Shown here: piece by piece, positions 33,093-46,843 of the stretch
How positions within the stretch are numbered: position 1 is the first letter of the stretch
Layout: each line of letters begins with the position of its first letter
From: Leptospira ainlahdjerensis
Lineage (GTDB): Bacteria > Spirochaetota > Leptospiria > Leptospirales > Leptospiraceae
DNA: 64,000 nucleotides
Direction of reading: 5' to 3'
Assembly (NCBI RefSeq): GCF_016919175.1
Contig: NZ_JAFFPU010000031.1
Coordinates: 8,008 to 72,007, forward strand
Position numbers and translations under genes: made by a program
Notes under the pieces: generated by a model
The model's input: only the letters and a program-made list of their open reading frames with translations
The model's database searches: none
Told to the model about the DNA's origin: nothing

Positions 33093-35102
33093 ATGAAATA
33101 TTCTGAAATTTTTCAACCGATCCAAATCGGTTCGATTACCCTTCCCCATCGAGTGATTATGGGTTCCATGCACTTAGGGTTAGAAGGAATGCCAATGACC
33201 GCGGAAAGAATGATCGCATTCTACGGGAGAAGGTTCGACGGAGGAGCTTGTTTTATTACGACCGGAGGAATCTCCGTCAATCAAGAAGGGAAAGGATCCA
33301 ATATCTTTTTTAATTTCCAAAAAGAGGAAGATTGCAAAGAACTCTCAATCGTAGCCAACGCGCTCAAACCGAAGGGAGTTTTTTGCGCCCAACTCTTTCA
33401 TGCGGGAAGATACGCCTATCACAGAGAACTCGTCGCGCCTTCGGCGCTCCGAGCCCCCATCAACCGATTTATCCCAAAGGCATTGACCGAAGAAGAAGCT
33501 TGGAGAACGATCGAGGATTTCGGAGATTCCGCCCTCAAAGCCAGAGAAGTAGGATTCGGCGCAATTGAAATTATGGGAAGCGAAGGTTACTTGGTGAATC
33601 AATTTTTCTCCTCCGTCACCAATCAGAGAGAAGATTTTTTCGGCGGAACTCCCGAAAAAAGAATGAACTTCGCCATAGAAGTGATGAAAAACGTTCGTAA
33701 AAAGGTCGGCAAAGATTATCCGGTTGTCTACCGTATGTCCGGCATCGACCTTATCCCCGGCAATCCCACCTTTGAGGAAGTGGTCCTACTCGCAGAAAAA
33801 CTCAAAGAACACGGAGCCGACGCACTCAACATCGGAATCGGTTGGCACGAATCCAGGATCCCCACGATCTCCATGCTCGTTCCCAGAGGGGCCTGGGCCA
33901 AAATTTCGGGAAAGATCAAAGAAAGAGTCAAGGACATACCGATCATCGCTTCCAACCGGGTAAACATGCCCGAAACCATGAGTCGAATTCTTAAGGATCA
34001 AGAAGCGGATATCCTGAGTATGGCACGACCCTTTTTGGCGGATCCGGAAATTCTCAATAAGATCAAAGCGGATCAGGAAGAAAGAGTCAACACTTGTATC
34101 GCCTGCAACCAGGCTTGCTTGGATCACACATTCAAAGAACAGATGGTATCTTGTCTCGTAAATCCCTCAGCCAACCGCGAATTAGAAATCAGCAAATTAA
34201 AGAACGCTGAGAAAAAGCACGTTGTCATCATAGGCTCCGGCCCTGGAGGACTTGAATCTGCTAGAATCAGCGCGATCCGTGGACACAGAGTTACGGTCTT
34301 AGAAGCATCGGATAAGATCGGAGGACAACTCAATCTCGCGGCCCAAATCCCCGGAAAATCTGAATTCTTCGAAACGATTCGTTATTTCAAAAACGAACTC
34401 AAAAACCTTGGAGTTGAAATCCGATTCGGCCATCAAGCTACGTTAGACAGCATTCTCGCCCTAAAACCGGACGCAGTGATCTTCGCGACCGGTGTAAAAC
34501 CGAGAGAATTCTCCCTTCCCGGAATCGAAAAAAAGAAAACCGCGTCCTATGCGGACTATCTTTCCGGAAAATTCATTCCCGGTAAAAAAGTAGCGGTGAT
34601 CGGAGGTGGAGGAATCGGATGCGACGTCGCACATAAACTCACGGAAGAAGAAGCTCCGACGATCGATTCTTACTTTCATAAATACAATGTAATGTCTTAT
34701 ACAAAAGCGCAGATCCAACCCGAAAAATCCGATCGCAAAGTTTCCATCTTCCGAAGATCGGGAAAAATTGGATCCGGACTTGGGGCCACGACTGCTTGGG
34801 CCCTTCTTCAAGAATTGGAATCCAAAGAAGTCGGCTTCTATACCTCCTTGAGTTATAAGGAAGTTACCGACCAAGGTTTGGTCGTAGAAACCAAAAAAGA
34901 CGGTCCCGTCACGATTGAATGTGATTCCATCATTCTCTGCGCGGGACAGTTGAGTGAAGTTTCACTTTATGAAGAATTCAAACAAAAGGTCTCGAATATT
35001 CCCAGCTTTCTCATCGGAGGAGCCAAGGACGCTTCGGGAATCGATGCGAAACGAGCGATGCTGGAAGGTTTTGAAGCGGCGCTTACAATCGGAGTAAACT
35101 AA
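33093..35102 (+). CDS. fadH: 2,4-dienoyl-CoA reductase-type FMN/FAD oxidoreductase
   Basis: 669 residues, close to E. coli FadH (672). The N-terminal old-yellow-enzyme barrel (1-340) has IMGSMHLGLEG and the FMN-binding ASNRVNMPE. The iron-sulfur cluster cysteines (CIACNQACLD, then SCLVNP) come next, then two nucleotide-binding folds: GSGPGGLESARI (FAD) and AVIGGGGIGCDVA (NADPH). It would let beta-oxidation pass double bonds in unsaturated fatty acids, the main carbon source of Leptospira. The upstream open frame to 32622 is rejected because the OYE domain begins here (MKYSEIFQPIQIG). Confidence 0.9.
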   Translation: MKYSEIFQPIQIGSITLPHRVIMGSMHLGLEGMPMTAERMIAFYGRRFDGGACFITTGGISVNQEGKGSNIFFNFQKEEDCKELSIVANALKPKGVFCAQLFHAGRYAYHRELVAPSALRAPINRFIPKALTEEEAWRTIEDFGDSALKAREVGFGAIEIMGSEGYLVNQFFSSVTNQREDFFGGTPEKRMNFAIEVMKNVRKKVGKDYPVVYRMSGIDLIPGNPTFEEVVLLAEKLKEHGADALNIGIGWHESRIPTISMLVPRGAWAKISGKIKERVKDIPIIASNRVNMPETMSRILKDQEADILSMARPFLADPEILNKIKADQEERVNTCIACNQACLDHTFKEQMVSCLVNPSANRELEISKLKNAEKKHVVIIGSGPGGLESARISAIRGHRVTVLEASDKIGGQLNLAAQIPGKSEFFETIRYFKNELKNLGVEIRFGHQATLDSILALKPDAVIFATGVKPREFSLPGIEKKKTASYADYLSGKFIPGKKVAVIGGGGIGCDVAHKLTEEEAPTIDSYFHKYNVMSYTKAQIQPEKSDRKVSIFRRSGKIGSGLGATTAWALLQELESKEVGFYTSLSYKEVTDQGLVVETKKDGPVTIECDSIILCAGQLSEVSLYEEFKQKVSNIPSFLIGGAKDASGIDAKRAMLEGFEAALTIGVN

Positions 35103-35182
35103 ACCGAAAAAAATATTTTTTTTAGCTCGCCTCTTCTCCTCCGAACACATTCAGGAACCGTTTGTGTTAGGAGGAGAATCTA

Positions 35183-37552
35183 TTGTTCTCAAAATTCATC
35201 CCAATTCTCATCATTCTTTCCGCCCTTTCCTGTGAACCGGAATTCCAACCGGAAACGACCCGGGATCGGATTCTCGATCTTTCCGGAAACTGGGAGATCG
35301 AAACCAAACCGGAAGAATTTTCACCACCTTCCCCGAAAAAAAAAGAACCGATCCAAACCGTTCCGATTCCATCCAATCTAATAGAATGGAAGAAAACGCC
35401 AAACGAAAGCATTTTACTTCGGAAGAGAATTTTTAAAACGGAAGAGCAGGTTTTTCAAAGCCTTTGTTTAGGAAAGATTTCGGATCAAACCCGAGTCTTT
35501 TTCAATGGAACCGAACTCCAAGAAGAATTGTTTTCTTTCTACCAAAGCTCGGTCCCCCAGGGTTACGACCGAACTCGAATCTACACGATCCCTCAGTCCG
35601 TTATCCGGGAAGAAAACGAGATCGAAATAAACATAAAACCCTATTTCGAATACGAGTTTGGAATTCTTTCCGGCCCCATCGGCATCGGGCCTTCCTTCGA
35701 AATTTGGAAAGAATTTTGTTTTTCCGAGATCGGAGGACTTTTTTTGTTCTCTTCCTTTCTTTTGATAGGAGGATTTTTTATATTTCTCTCGGCGCGCGAA
35801 AAACGAAAGAATGAAAATTTTTACTTCGGTTTTTTCCTCGTTTTCTTTTCGTTTTACCAAATCTCGCTCAGCGAGTTCAAATATCTAACCGGTTGGCAGA
35901 TTTTGTACTTAAAGAAATTGGAATATTCTTTTTTAGTGTTCTTATTTCCCCTGTTTTGCAGATTTCTCGGTTCCCTGCTGAAAAAACCGGAAAGAAGGTT
36001 CCAAAAAATTCTGGAAATCGGATCCGTTCTTCTATCGGGTTTGTTCTGGTTTTCTCCGAACGTATTGGAATTGGATCGATACAATCGTTACTTGCATCAG
36101 ACGTTATGGGTCGGCTACGTCATTCTTTCACTTCAACTGATCCTTCCGAATCTCGGAAGAAAAAAAGAATCCGGGAAAATTCTTTTTGGAATTCTTTTTC
36201 TGGTTCTCTGTGTAGGAATCGACGCCCTATCGGAAAGAGGCAAATTTTCGATGATTCGCCTCTCCGGATTTGGAGTCAGCGGTTTTCTATTCTTTCTTAC
36301 TTTGATCCTCTCGGATAAGTTTGTGGGGATGAAAGAAAAACTGAGAACATGGAATCAGGTTTTGGAAATGGGAATCCGTAAACGGACGAAAGAACTCACC
36401 CAGAGCCTTCAAGAAGTAAGAGCCCTAAAAGAACAACAAGACGGGGACTACTTTCTCATCACACTTCTCTTCCAGCCCTTTCTTTCCAAAGATAAACGAA
36501 ACGATTTTGCAAAGATTGAAGTTTACAGAAGGCAATACAAACGTTTTCAATTTAAGAATCGCAACTACGAAATCGGAGGCGACGTGGTTCTAAACGAATC
36601 CGTTTTTATATCCGGAATCGAATATCAGGTACTGATCAATGCGGACGCGATGGGCAAATCCCTCCAAGGAGCGAGTGGAGCATTGATCTTTTGTTCTATC
36701 GTAAAAAGTTTTTTACAGACTCCCGATTACGAATTTCGAAGTCCTGAAAATTGGCTTTTTCACCTCTATAAAAATCTTCAGGCCGTATTCGAATCCTTCG
36801 ACGGAAGTATGCTCGTTTCTTCCATTCTTTCGCTTTATAGAATCGAAACAGGAGATCTCTTTTTTCTAAACTGCGAACATCCCCCGATCGTACTTTTACG
36901 AAATCGAGAAGCGACCTATCTTTTGGAGGAAGTAACGCTCCGAAAGATAGGATTTCCATCTTCCGAACTTCCGATTCGAATCGAATCCTTTCAGGTTTTA
37001 CCGGAGGACACGATTCTTTTCGGTTCTGACGGGCGAGAAGATTTGTTTTTATCCTTGGATGAAGATCCAACTCAAAAACAGAAAACCTCTTCTCCTGAGA
37101 TCTTTTTCCAGACCGTGCAGGATTCGATTCCGAACCTGGAACATCTGGAGGGAAGAATCCGGACTTACGGAGAACTTTCCGACGACCTGAGTTTTCTTAA
37201 AATCCAAAGAGCCAAAGTGGAAAAGAAAAATCTTTCCTCCAACGAGTGGGGATTTTTACTGAAAAAAGGAAAGGAAGCGATTCAAAAAGAAGAATGGCAA
37301 AAGGCGACAGCCTACTTTGCGAAAGCTTCAATTCTTAAACCCTCTGATTTCCATCTTGCAAAGATTTGCCTTCTTTTGGCAAAAAAAACACAAAATTTCA
37401 AATTGATCCGACTCTTTTCCGAAAAGGTGGCACTTCGATCGAAAGGGTTGGCTCTAACAGGTTCGGAGCAAACGGAACTTTCCTCCATAATAGAGATTTC
37501 CGGAGGAAAAACCCCAAGCCTTCAAGGCAAAGTGATAAAAAAAGCCTCATAA
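35183..37552 (+). CDS. Membrane SpoIIE-type phosphatase with extracytoplasmic jelly roll
   Basis: 789 residues. TTG start with GGAGGAGAATCTA before it. The N-terminus ends in a lipobox-like ILSALSC (near 17), followed by a beta-sandwich resembling a 7TMR-DISM sensor domain (about 25-175). About seven membrane helices follow (180-385), then a coiled coil and a PP2C/SpoIIE domain (about 430-670) with GGDVV, ADAMGKSLQGA, NCEHPP for the usual NAGHPP, and GSDGRED. A TPR-like helical tail ends it (690-789). It would receive a periplasmic signal and dephosphorylate an anti-anti-sigma factor or similar partner, none of which is encoded nearby. Confidence 0.85.
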   Translation: MFSKFIPILIILSALSCEPEFQPETTRDRILDLSGNWEIETKPEEFSPPSPKKKEPIQTVPIPSNLIEWKKTPNESILLRKRIFKTEEQVFQSLCLGKISDQTRVFFNGTELQEELFSFYQSSVPQGYDRTRIYTIPQSVIREENEIEINIKPYFEYEFGILSGPIGIGPSFEIWKEFCFSEIGGLFLFSSFLLIGGFFIFLSAREKRKNENFYFGFFLVFFSFYQISLSEFKYLTGWQILYLKKLEYSFLVFLFPLFCRFLGSLLKKPERRFQKILEIGSVLLSGLFWFSPNVLELDRYNRYLHQTLWVGYVILSLQLILPNLGRKKESGKILFGILFLVLCVGIDALSERGKFSMIRLSGFGVSGFLFFLTLILSDKFVGMKEKLRTWNQVLEMGIRKRTKELTQSLQEVRALKEQQDGDYFLITLLFQPFLSKDKRNDFAKIEVYRRQYKRFQFKNRNYEIGGDVVLNESVFISGIEYQVLINADAMGKSLQGASGALIFCSIVKSFLQTPDYEFRSPENWLFHLYKNLQAVFESFDGSMLVSSILSLYRIETGDLFFLNCEHPPIVLLRNREATYLLEEVTLRKIGFPSSELPIRIESFQVLPEDTILFGSDGREDLFLSLDEDPTQKQKTSSPEIFFQTVQDSIPNLEHLEGRIRTYGELSDDLSFLKIQRAKVEKKNLSSNEWGFLLKKGKEAIQKEEWQKATAYFAKASILKPSDFHLAKICLLLAKKTQNFKLIRLFSEKVALRSKGLALTGSEQTELSSIIEISGGKTPSLQGKVIKKAS

Positions 37553-37575
37553 TCCGTCTCTATACAAATTTATTG

Positions 37576-37604
37576 TTGAAAATGTTTCAATTTAACATTA
37601 TAAG
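37576..37604 (+). promoter_or_regulatory. Sigma70-type promoter for the 117-residue gene
   Basis: TTGAAA (37576-37581), a 17-nt spacer and TATAAG (37599-37604), in AT-rich DNA just after the phosphatase stop. Transcription would start near 37611 and give a leader of about 185 nt before the next gene. Confidence 0.6.
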
Positions 37605-37717
37605 TCATAATTAATTCATTCTTTGGAAAGAATCGAGCTTTTTTTAAGGAATGAAGCACAGTGGATCCGTTTCAAAATCTCCTATTCACTGGTTGCCGTC
37701 TAAAGCCAGCTCGCTTG

Positions 37718-37771
37718 CCGGGGTTGAATCCGATTCCTATTTTGTAAAACGGGAATTGGATTCCTCCCCGG
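37718..37771 (+). promoter_or_regulatory. Long hairpin in the leader of the 117-residue gene
   Basis: CCGGGG pairs with CCCCGG; after a 2-nt mismatch, GAATCC pairs with GGATTC, then one G-U pair, then ATTCC with GGAAT. This gives an 18-bp stem with one internal mismatch and a 14-nt loop. It ends 25 nt before the start codon, and the ribosome site TTGGGGG lies just after it. No T-run follows, so it is not a plain terminator; a translational or RNA-stability role is inferred. Confidence 0.6.
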
Positions 37772-37796
37772 AGTTTTATCTCTTGGGGGTGTATTT

Positions 37797-38150
37797 ATGA
37801 ATATGAAAATCTATTCCGGTGCGTTCACTTCCCCCAAGGTAGAACAACCTCCTTTGTTCGTTACTAAAAACGGGCTCAAGAAAAAAATCTCCGTTCAAGA
37901 GCCACAAAAGCTTTTGGAAAAATCCATCGCCTACAGCGTAGAAAAAAACGTACTTTTAATTTCCTATACGCTTCTCCTAGATCATACCGGAGATACTCGT
38001 CTCGCAGAAAATAGCTATCTACAATTTTCGGAGAGGTTTAGAGAAACATTCACACAAGACTCCTGGTTTTTTCTCTCGAACCGAATCGAAACCTTTCTCA
38101 AAGAATTCGAACAATCCAAATTGGATTTTCAGTATGAATCGGAATTCTGA
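37797..38150 (+). CDS. Hypothetical protein (117 aa)
   Basis: Function unknown. Soluble, helical second half (ENSYLQFSERFRETFTQDSWFFLSNRIETFLKEFEQ-like content), no signal peptide or membrane helix. The first 40 residues are Lys/Pro-rich and could be disordered. It starts ATGAATATG; either ATG is possible, and TTGGGGG lies 10 nt before the first. It is preceded by a good promoter and a large hairpin, and followed by slyD 119 nt later on the same strand. Confidence 0.68.
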   Translation: MNMKIYSGAFTSPKVEQPPLFVTKNGLKKKISVQEPQKLLEKSIAYSVEKNVLLISYTLLLDHTGDTRLAENSYLQFSERFRETFTQDSWFFLSNRIETFLKEFEQSKLDFQYESEF

Positions 38151-38269
38151 ATAAAATTCTGATTGAGTTAAACCGAGCTCAAATTACCCTGAAAAGTACT
38201 TAGATTCCGGTATTTTTCTGAACCCCGATTCCTGCCAGAATTTTGAATTTATCCTATTTGGAGCTATCC

Positions 38270-38740
<471 letters not shown>

Positions 38741-38761
38741 GAGATCATTCTCCGCCATTTC

Positions 38762-40765
38762 ATGTCCTGGAAGGAAGACTTAAATTCAGCTCAATTGGAA
38801 GCTGTCCTCACCCAGGACGGACCGGTGCTCGTTCTCGCGGGGGCCGGAACCGGCAAAACAAAAACGATCATAAGCCGACTTGCACAGTTGGTTTCTTCGG
38901 GAACTCCCGCTTCTTCCATCCTACTTCTTACGTTTACGCGCAAAGCATCGAGAGAAATGATTCTCAGAGCTTCTTCCTTAGGAGACGCACGTTGCAGTGA
39001 AGTCCAAGGAGGAACGTTTCATTCTTTTTGCAGTTCGGTATTGAGAAGATTTGCTCCCGTTCTCGGCATTTCCGCCGATTTTACGATCTTGGATGAATCG
39101 GATTCCTTGGATGTGTTCCAATTTCTGAGAAACGAAAGAGACTTTGGAAAAACAAAAACCCGCTTTCCCTCCAACGAAACCCTTTTTGGAATCCACAGTG
39201 AAATTCAAAATACGGGAAGAATTCTCGCTGATATATTAGAAAAGGATTACCCTTCCTTCTTACAAAGATCCAAGGACATCATACAAATCTTCGAAGATTA
39301 TAAAGTTTATAAAAGGGAAAGAGCACTTTTGGATTACGACGATCTGCTGTTTTTTACTCGCGATCTGCTCGCCAATCATTCGGGGGTGCGTTCGGCTCTT
39401 TCGCAAAAGTATCGTTATGTTATGATCGACGAATTCCAGGATACGAATAAGATTCAAGCTCATATTGCCTGTCTTCTCGCTGCGGAACACGGAAATCTTA
39501 TGGTAGTCGGGGACGACGCTCAGTGTATTTATACGTTCCGAGGAGCGACCGTTCGTGGAATCCTAGACTTCCCCAAAATTTTTGAAAATACAAAGACCGT
39601 CTTTTTAGAAAAAAATTACAGAAGTACTCCGGCAATTCTCAATCTTGCGAACTCCGTGCTTCAAAACTTCACCGAAAAATACGATAAATTCTTATTTACC
39701 GACAACGAAAACGGACCACAACCTTCCGTACTTCAATTTACGGACGAACTCGAAGAAGCGGAAGGAATCTCTGAAATTCTTCTGCAAAAAAAAGAGGAAG
39801 GAATTCCATTCCATAAGATGGGCGTTCTTTTTCGAGCTGGATGGAATTCGAATCAACTCGAACTCGTATTAGCAAAACGAAATATACCGTTTACGAAATT
39901 CGGCGGAAGAAAATTTATCGAAACCGCTCATATCAAAGATCTACTTTCCTTTTTAAAACTTCTGATCAATCCTCTCGACTCGGTCTCTTGGCTTCGGGTT
40001 TTGAAATTGATTCCGGGAATTGGAAATGCAAAGTCGAACGAGATTTTGGAGAAAATTCGCAAGGCTTCCGGAAAAATGGAAACGTTGAATGAGGAAACAA
40101 ATCCGAATTTTCAAAAATTTCTTTCCCCGCTTTTCCACCTTTATCAAAAGCACACGGAATCAAAATCGGAAGTCAAAACGATCACTTCGGATTTTATCGA
40201 TTACTACAGAGTTCTTTTGGAAAAAAATTATGACGATTCGAAACGAAGATCGGAGGATCTGGATTCCGTGCTCGGCTTTTCTTTAAAATATTCCTCTTTA
40301 TCTGATTTCCTTTCGGATCTGACTATGGATCACGCGGCATTGAGTTTGGAAAAGATCAATCCCGATAACGCGGAAACAGATCTTTTAAATCTTTCCACCG
40401 TTCATTCGGCAAAGGGATTGGAATTTGATCTCGTATTTGTTCTAAACGCAACCGAAGGTTCTTTCCCTTCCAGTCGAAATACGGATGTCGAAGAAGAAAG
40501 AAGACTTTTTTATGTAGCGATCACACGCGCGAGAAAGGAACTTTATCTCACAAGACCTTCCCTAGCCCAGTCCAGATCCGGACCTTACTATACAAAGTTG
40601 TCTCGTTTTTTAACCGAAATTCCTTCTCCGGAAAAAGTCTTCGAGCTCAGACTTGTCTCCGCAAAACCGGTTCCCAAAACGGAACCTGGTGCGAGCGCCG
40701 GCTCCGCCGGCGGAACGAATTCTTCCGAGTCTTTCTCCAGGATTCAGAACTATTTCGGAAGTTAG
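38762..40765 (+). CDS. UvrD/Rep/PcrA-family superfamily 1 DNA helicase
   Basis: 667 residues. A 3'-5' SF1A helicase. Motifs in order: Q motif LNSAQLEAV, Walker A LAGAGTGKTKT (near 30), Ia LTFTRKA, Walker B MIDEFQDTN, III VGDDAQCIYTFRGA, IV KNYRSTPAI, V TVHSAKGLEFDLVFV, VI VAITRARKELY. The C-terminus has a short Gly/Ser tail (GASAGSAGG). It is shorter than UvrD (720) and nearer to Rep or PcrA in size; without a tree I leave the symbol empty. It starts 21 nt after slyD. Confidence 0.92.
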   Translation: MSWKEDLNSAQLEAVLTQDGPVLVLAGAGTGKTKTIISRLAQLVSSGTPASSILLLTFTRKASREMILRASSLGDARCSEVQGGTFHSFCSSVLRRFAPVLGISADFTILDESDSLDVFQFLRNERDFGKTKTRFPSNETLFGIHSEIQNTGRILADILEKDYPSFLQRSKDIIQIFEDYKVYKRERALLDYDDLLFFTRDLLANHSGVRSALSQKYRYVMIDEFQDTNKIQAHIACLLAAEHGNLMVVGDDAQCIYTFRGATVRGILDFPKIFENTKTVFLEKNYRSTPAILNLANSVLQNFTEKYDKFLFTDNENGPQPSVLQFTDELEEAEGISEILLQKKEEGIPFHKMGVLFRAGWNSNQLELVLAKRNIPFTKFGGRKFIETAHIKDLLSFLKLLINPLDSVSWLRVLKLIPGIGNAKSNEILEKIRKASGKMETLNEETNPNFQKFLSPLFHLYQKHTESKSEVKTITSDFIDYYRVLLEKNYDDSKRRSEDLDSVLGFSLKYSSLSDFLSDLTMDHAALSLEKINPDNAETDLLNLSTVHSAKGLEFDLVFVLNATEGSFPSSRNTDVEEERRLFYVAITRARKELYLTRPSLAQSRSGPYYTKLSRFLTEIPSPEKVFELRLVSAKPVPKTEPGASAGSAGGTNSSESFSRIQNYFGS

Positions 40766-40768
40766 TCG

Positions 40769-41509
40769 ATGATTTTAGCCTACGAAAAACAGAAATCAAA
40801 AACAACTTCGGACAAAATTCAATCTTTTCTGGAAGACAAAGTATTCGAGTTTCTGAATGTACGAGGTGGTAGAATTCTTCTAGGGAAAACGGTTCGTTAT
40901 AAATTTTATCCCTATACAAACTTGGGAAGTGCGATCCGGATTTCCTCCGGCGTTTTGGAATTTAAAATTCATTCTTCTTATCGGGAATCGGATTCTCTGG
41001 AAGCGGTCGTAGAGCTGCTTCTTTGCAAACTCCTCAAACTTCCGATTCCGAAAGCTATTTCGGAGCGCGTCCAAAAATTTTACGAACTTCATTCCAAACT
41101 AAAATCGGTAACAAACAAACGAAAAAAAAGAATCGAATCCTCCGAGTCTAAAAATGCGGTTCTTAAGGAGATTCTTTCGAGAATCAACGAAAAATTTCTC
41201 GGAATCGATCTTTCGGATATAGAAATTTATTGGGGAAAAGGAAGTTCAAAAACGAGGCTGGGTCATTTTGACCCCGCGCACAGAATGATCGTCATCAATC
41301 CGATCCTCGGAAGACAGGTCGTTCCTATCTTCGTATTGGAATACATCGTCTTTCACGAACTTCTTCATGTTCACATCCCGGCAACGAGGAAGAACGGTAA
41401 AAACGTGATCCATGGAAGGGAATTTCGCGCATTAGAAAGGAAATATCCGGACTACCTTAGGGCCAACCGTTGGTTAAAATCCAAATACCATCAGTCCATA
41501 AATCTCTAA
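40769..41509 (+). CDS. SprT-like zinc metallopeptidase domain protein
   Basis: 246 residues. The C-terminal half holds HExxH as FHELLHVH, followed 17 residues later by HGREF, an SprT-like arrangement with a third His ligand. DPAHRMIVINPIL precedes it. The N-terminal half is helical and Lys-rich, with DIEIYWGKGSSKTRLGHFDP joining the two. SprT-like proteins act on DNA-protein crosslinks or have unknown roles; the adjacency to a UvrD-like helicase (3 nt) makes a DNA-repair role plausible but not shown. Confidence 0.78.
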   Translation: MILAYEKQKSKTTSDKIQSFLEDKVFEFLNVRGGRILLGKTVRYKFYPYTNLGSAIRISSGVLEFKIHSSYRESDSLEAVVELLLCKLLKLPIPKAISERVQKFYELHSKLKSVTNKRKKRIESSESKNAVLKEILSRINEKFLGIDLSDIEIYWGKGSSKTRLGHFDPAHRMIVINPILGRQVVPIFVLEYIVFHELLHVHIPATRKNGKNVIHGREFRALERKYPDYLRANRWLKSKYHQSINL

Positions 41510-41587
41510 TTTTTGAAAATTGAATGTTTACAAGCTTAGAATCCGGTGTAAAATTTGGCTCTTAACTTAGGTTGATGGGAGAAAGAA

Positions 41588-41785
41588 ATGCATCCAAAAG
41601 TATTTGAAACGCTTTATGTTCGTAAGAATTATATCGATGAAGAGTTGCGAAGCCATTTGAAAGAGATGCAAGGCCTAAACTACCGCTCCTTAAATGAATA
41701 CGATCGCGGTGTTTACGACGGTTATGTGCAGGCGATCACGGAAATTCTTAAAAAGATAGAAAAGAAATTTTTGCAGGCAGGTTGA
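41588..41785 (+). CDS. Small hypothetical protein (65 aa)
   Basis: Function unknown. A very strong ribosome site (GGGAGAAAGAA) precedes the ATG. The sequence is charged and helical (EELRSHLKEMQGLNYRSLNEY; DGYVQAITEILKKIEKKF), with no Cys and no signal. It ends one base before panE starts, so they are translationally coupled. Confidence 0.75.
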   Translation: MHPKVFETLYVRKNYIDEELRSHLKEMQGLNYRSLNEYDRGVYDGYVQAITEILKKIEKKFLQAG

Positions 41786-41786
41786 T

Positions 41787-42698
41787 TTGTTTCGAATTTT
41801 AGTTTTAGGGTCGGGAGCCATCGCAGGGCTGTACGCCGGCAAACTCAAACAAGCGGGTTGTTGTGTCGATTTTTGGGTTCGAAAAAACGCGTTCGAACTC
41901 GAAGAAAGAGGTTTTCAGATTCAGAGTCATTGGGGTGACTTCGAATACCAGCCGAACCTGGTCTTTGAGGAAGTTCCCAAAAATTTAGAAGATTACGATC
42001 TCATTCTCAACTGCCTCAAATGTTTACCTGAAATTCGTTTGGAGACAATTTTAGGAATCCGGATTCCAGAAAACATTCCGATCTTACTTTTACAGAATGG
42101 AATCGGAATCGAAGAACCGATCACCCAGCTCTATCCGAAGAATGAAATTTTGAGCGGGCTTGCATTTGTATGCGCAAACCGCTTAGACGGCGGTAAAATT
42201 CACCATTTGGACTATGGAGATCTCACAATTGGCTCTTGGAATCGCAATCCTTCTTCTTCACTCATGAATCAGCTCGTAAAACTTTTTGAAACAGGAGGAG
42301 TTCCCACACAAGGGACGGACACGATCCGTCAAGCACGGTGGAAAAAACTTCTTTGGAACGCACCCTTCAATCCGATCAGCGTCCTCTCGGGAGGAAAGAA
42401 CACTTCACAGATTCTTTCCGAACCGACCGGTCGTTCTCTCGTAATCGAGGTCATGCGCGAAGTTCAAAAACTCTCCGAGTTGGATGGAGCCTCGGTTCCC
42501 TTGGAACAAATCGAAACTTTTATCGAAATGACGGAATCGATGAAACCATACAAAACGAGTATGTTATTGGATTTTGAAGCGGGAAGACCGATGGAGATCG
42601 ACGCTATCCTTGGAAACGCTCTGAAAATCGGAGAAAAGTTTCGGTTCAAAACTCCGCATATTTCAACCCTCTACGCGCTTCTAAAACTCAAAAGTCAT

Positions 42699-42707
<9 letters not shown>
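41787..42707 (+). CDS. panE: 2-dehydropantoate 2-reductase (PanE/ApbA family)
   Basis: 306 residues. NADPH-dependent reduction of ketopantoate to pantoate for CoA synthesis. N-terminal nucleotide fold GSGAIAGLYAGKL (near 8), catalytic Lys in RQARWKKLLWNAPFNPI and a C-terminal helical domain with RPMEID. TTG start directly after the small upstream gene. Other ApbA-family enzymes share the fold, so the substrate is likely but not certain. Its end overlaps the convergent VWA gene by 9 bp. Confidence 0.85.
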
Positions 42708-43895
<1,188 letters not shown>

Positions 43896-43897
43896 TC

Positions 43898-44695
<798 letters not shown>

Positions 44696-44755
44696 AAGAA
44701 GTCTTGGATTGATTCTAACGCCGAGGTCCGGTTCGGCAAGAGAAAAACCGCTCCT

Positions 44756-46837
<2,082 letters not shown>

Positions 46838-46843
46838 TCTTAC

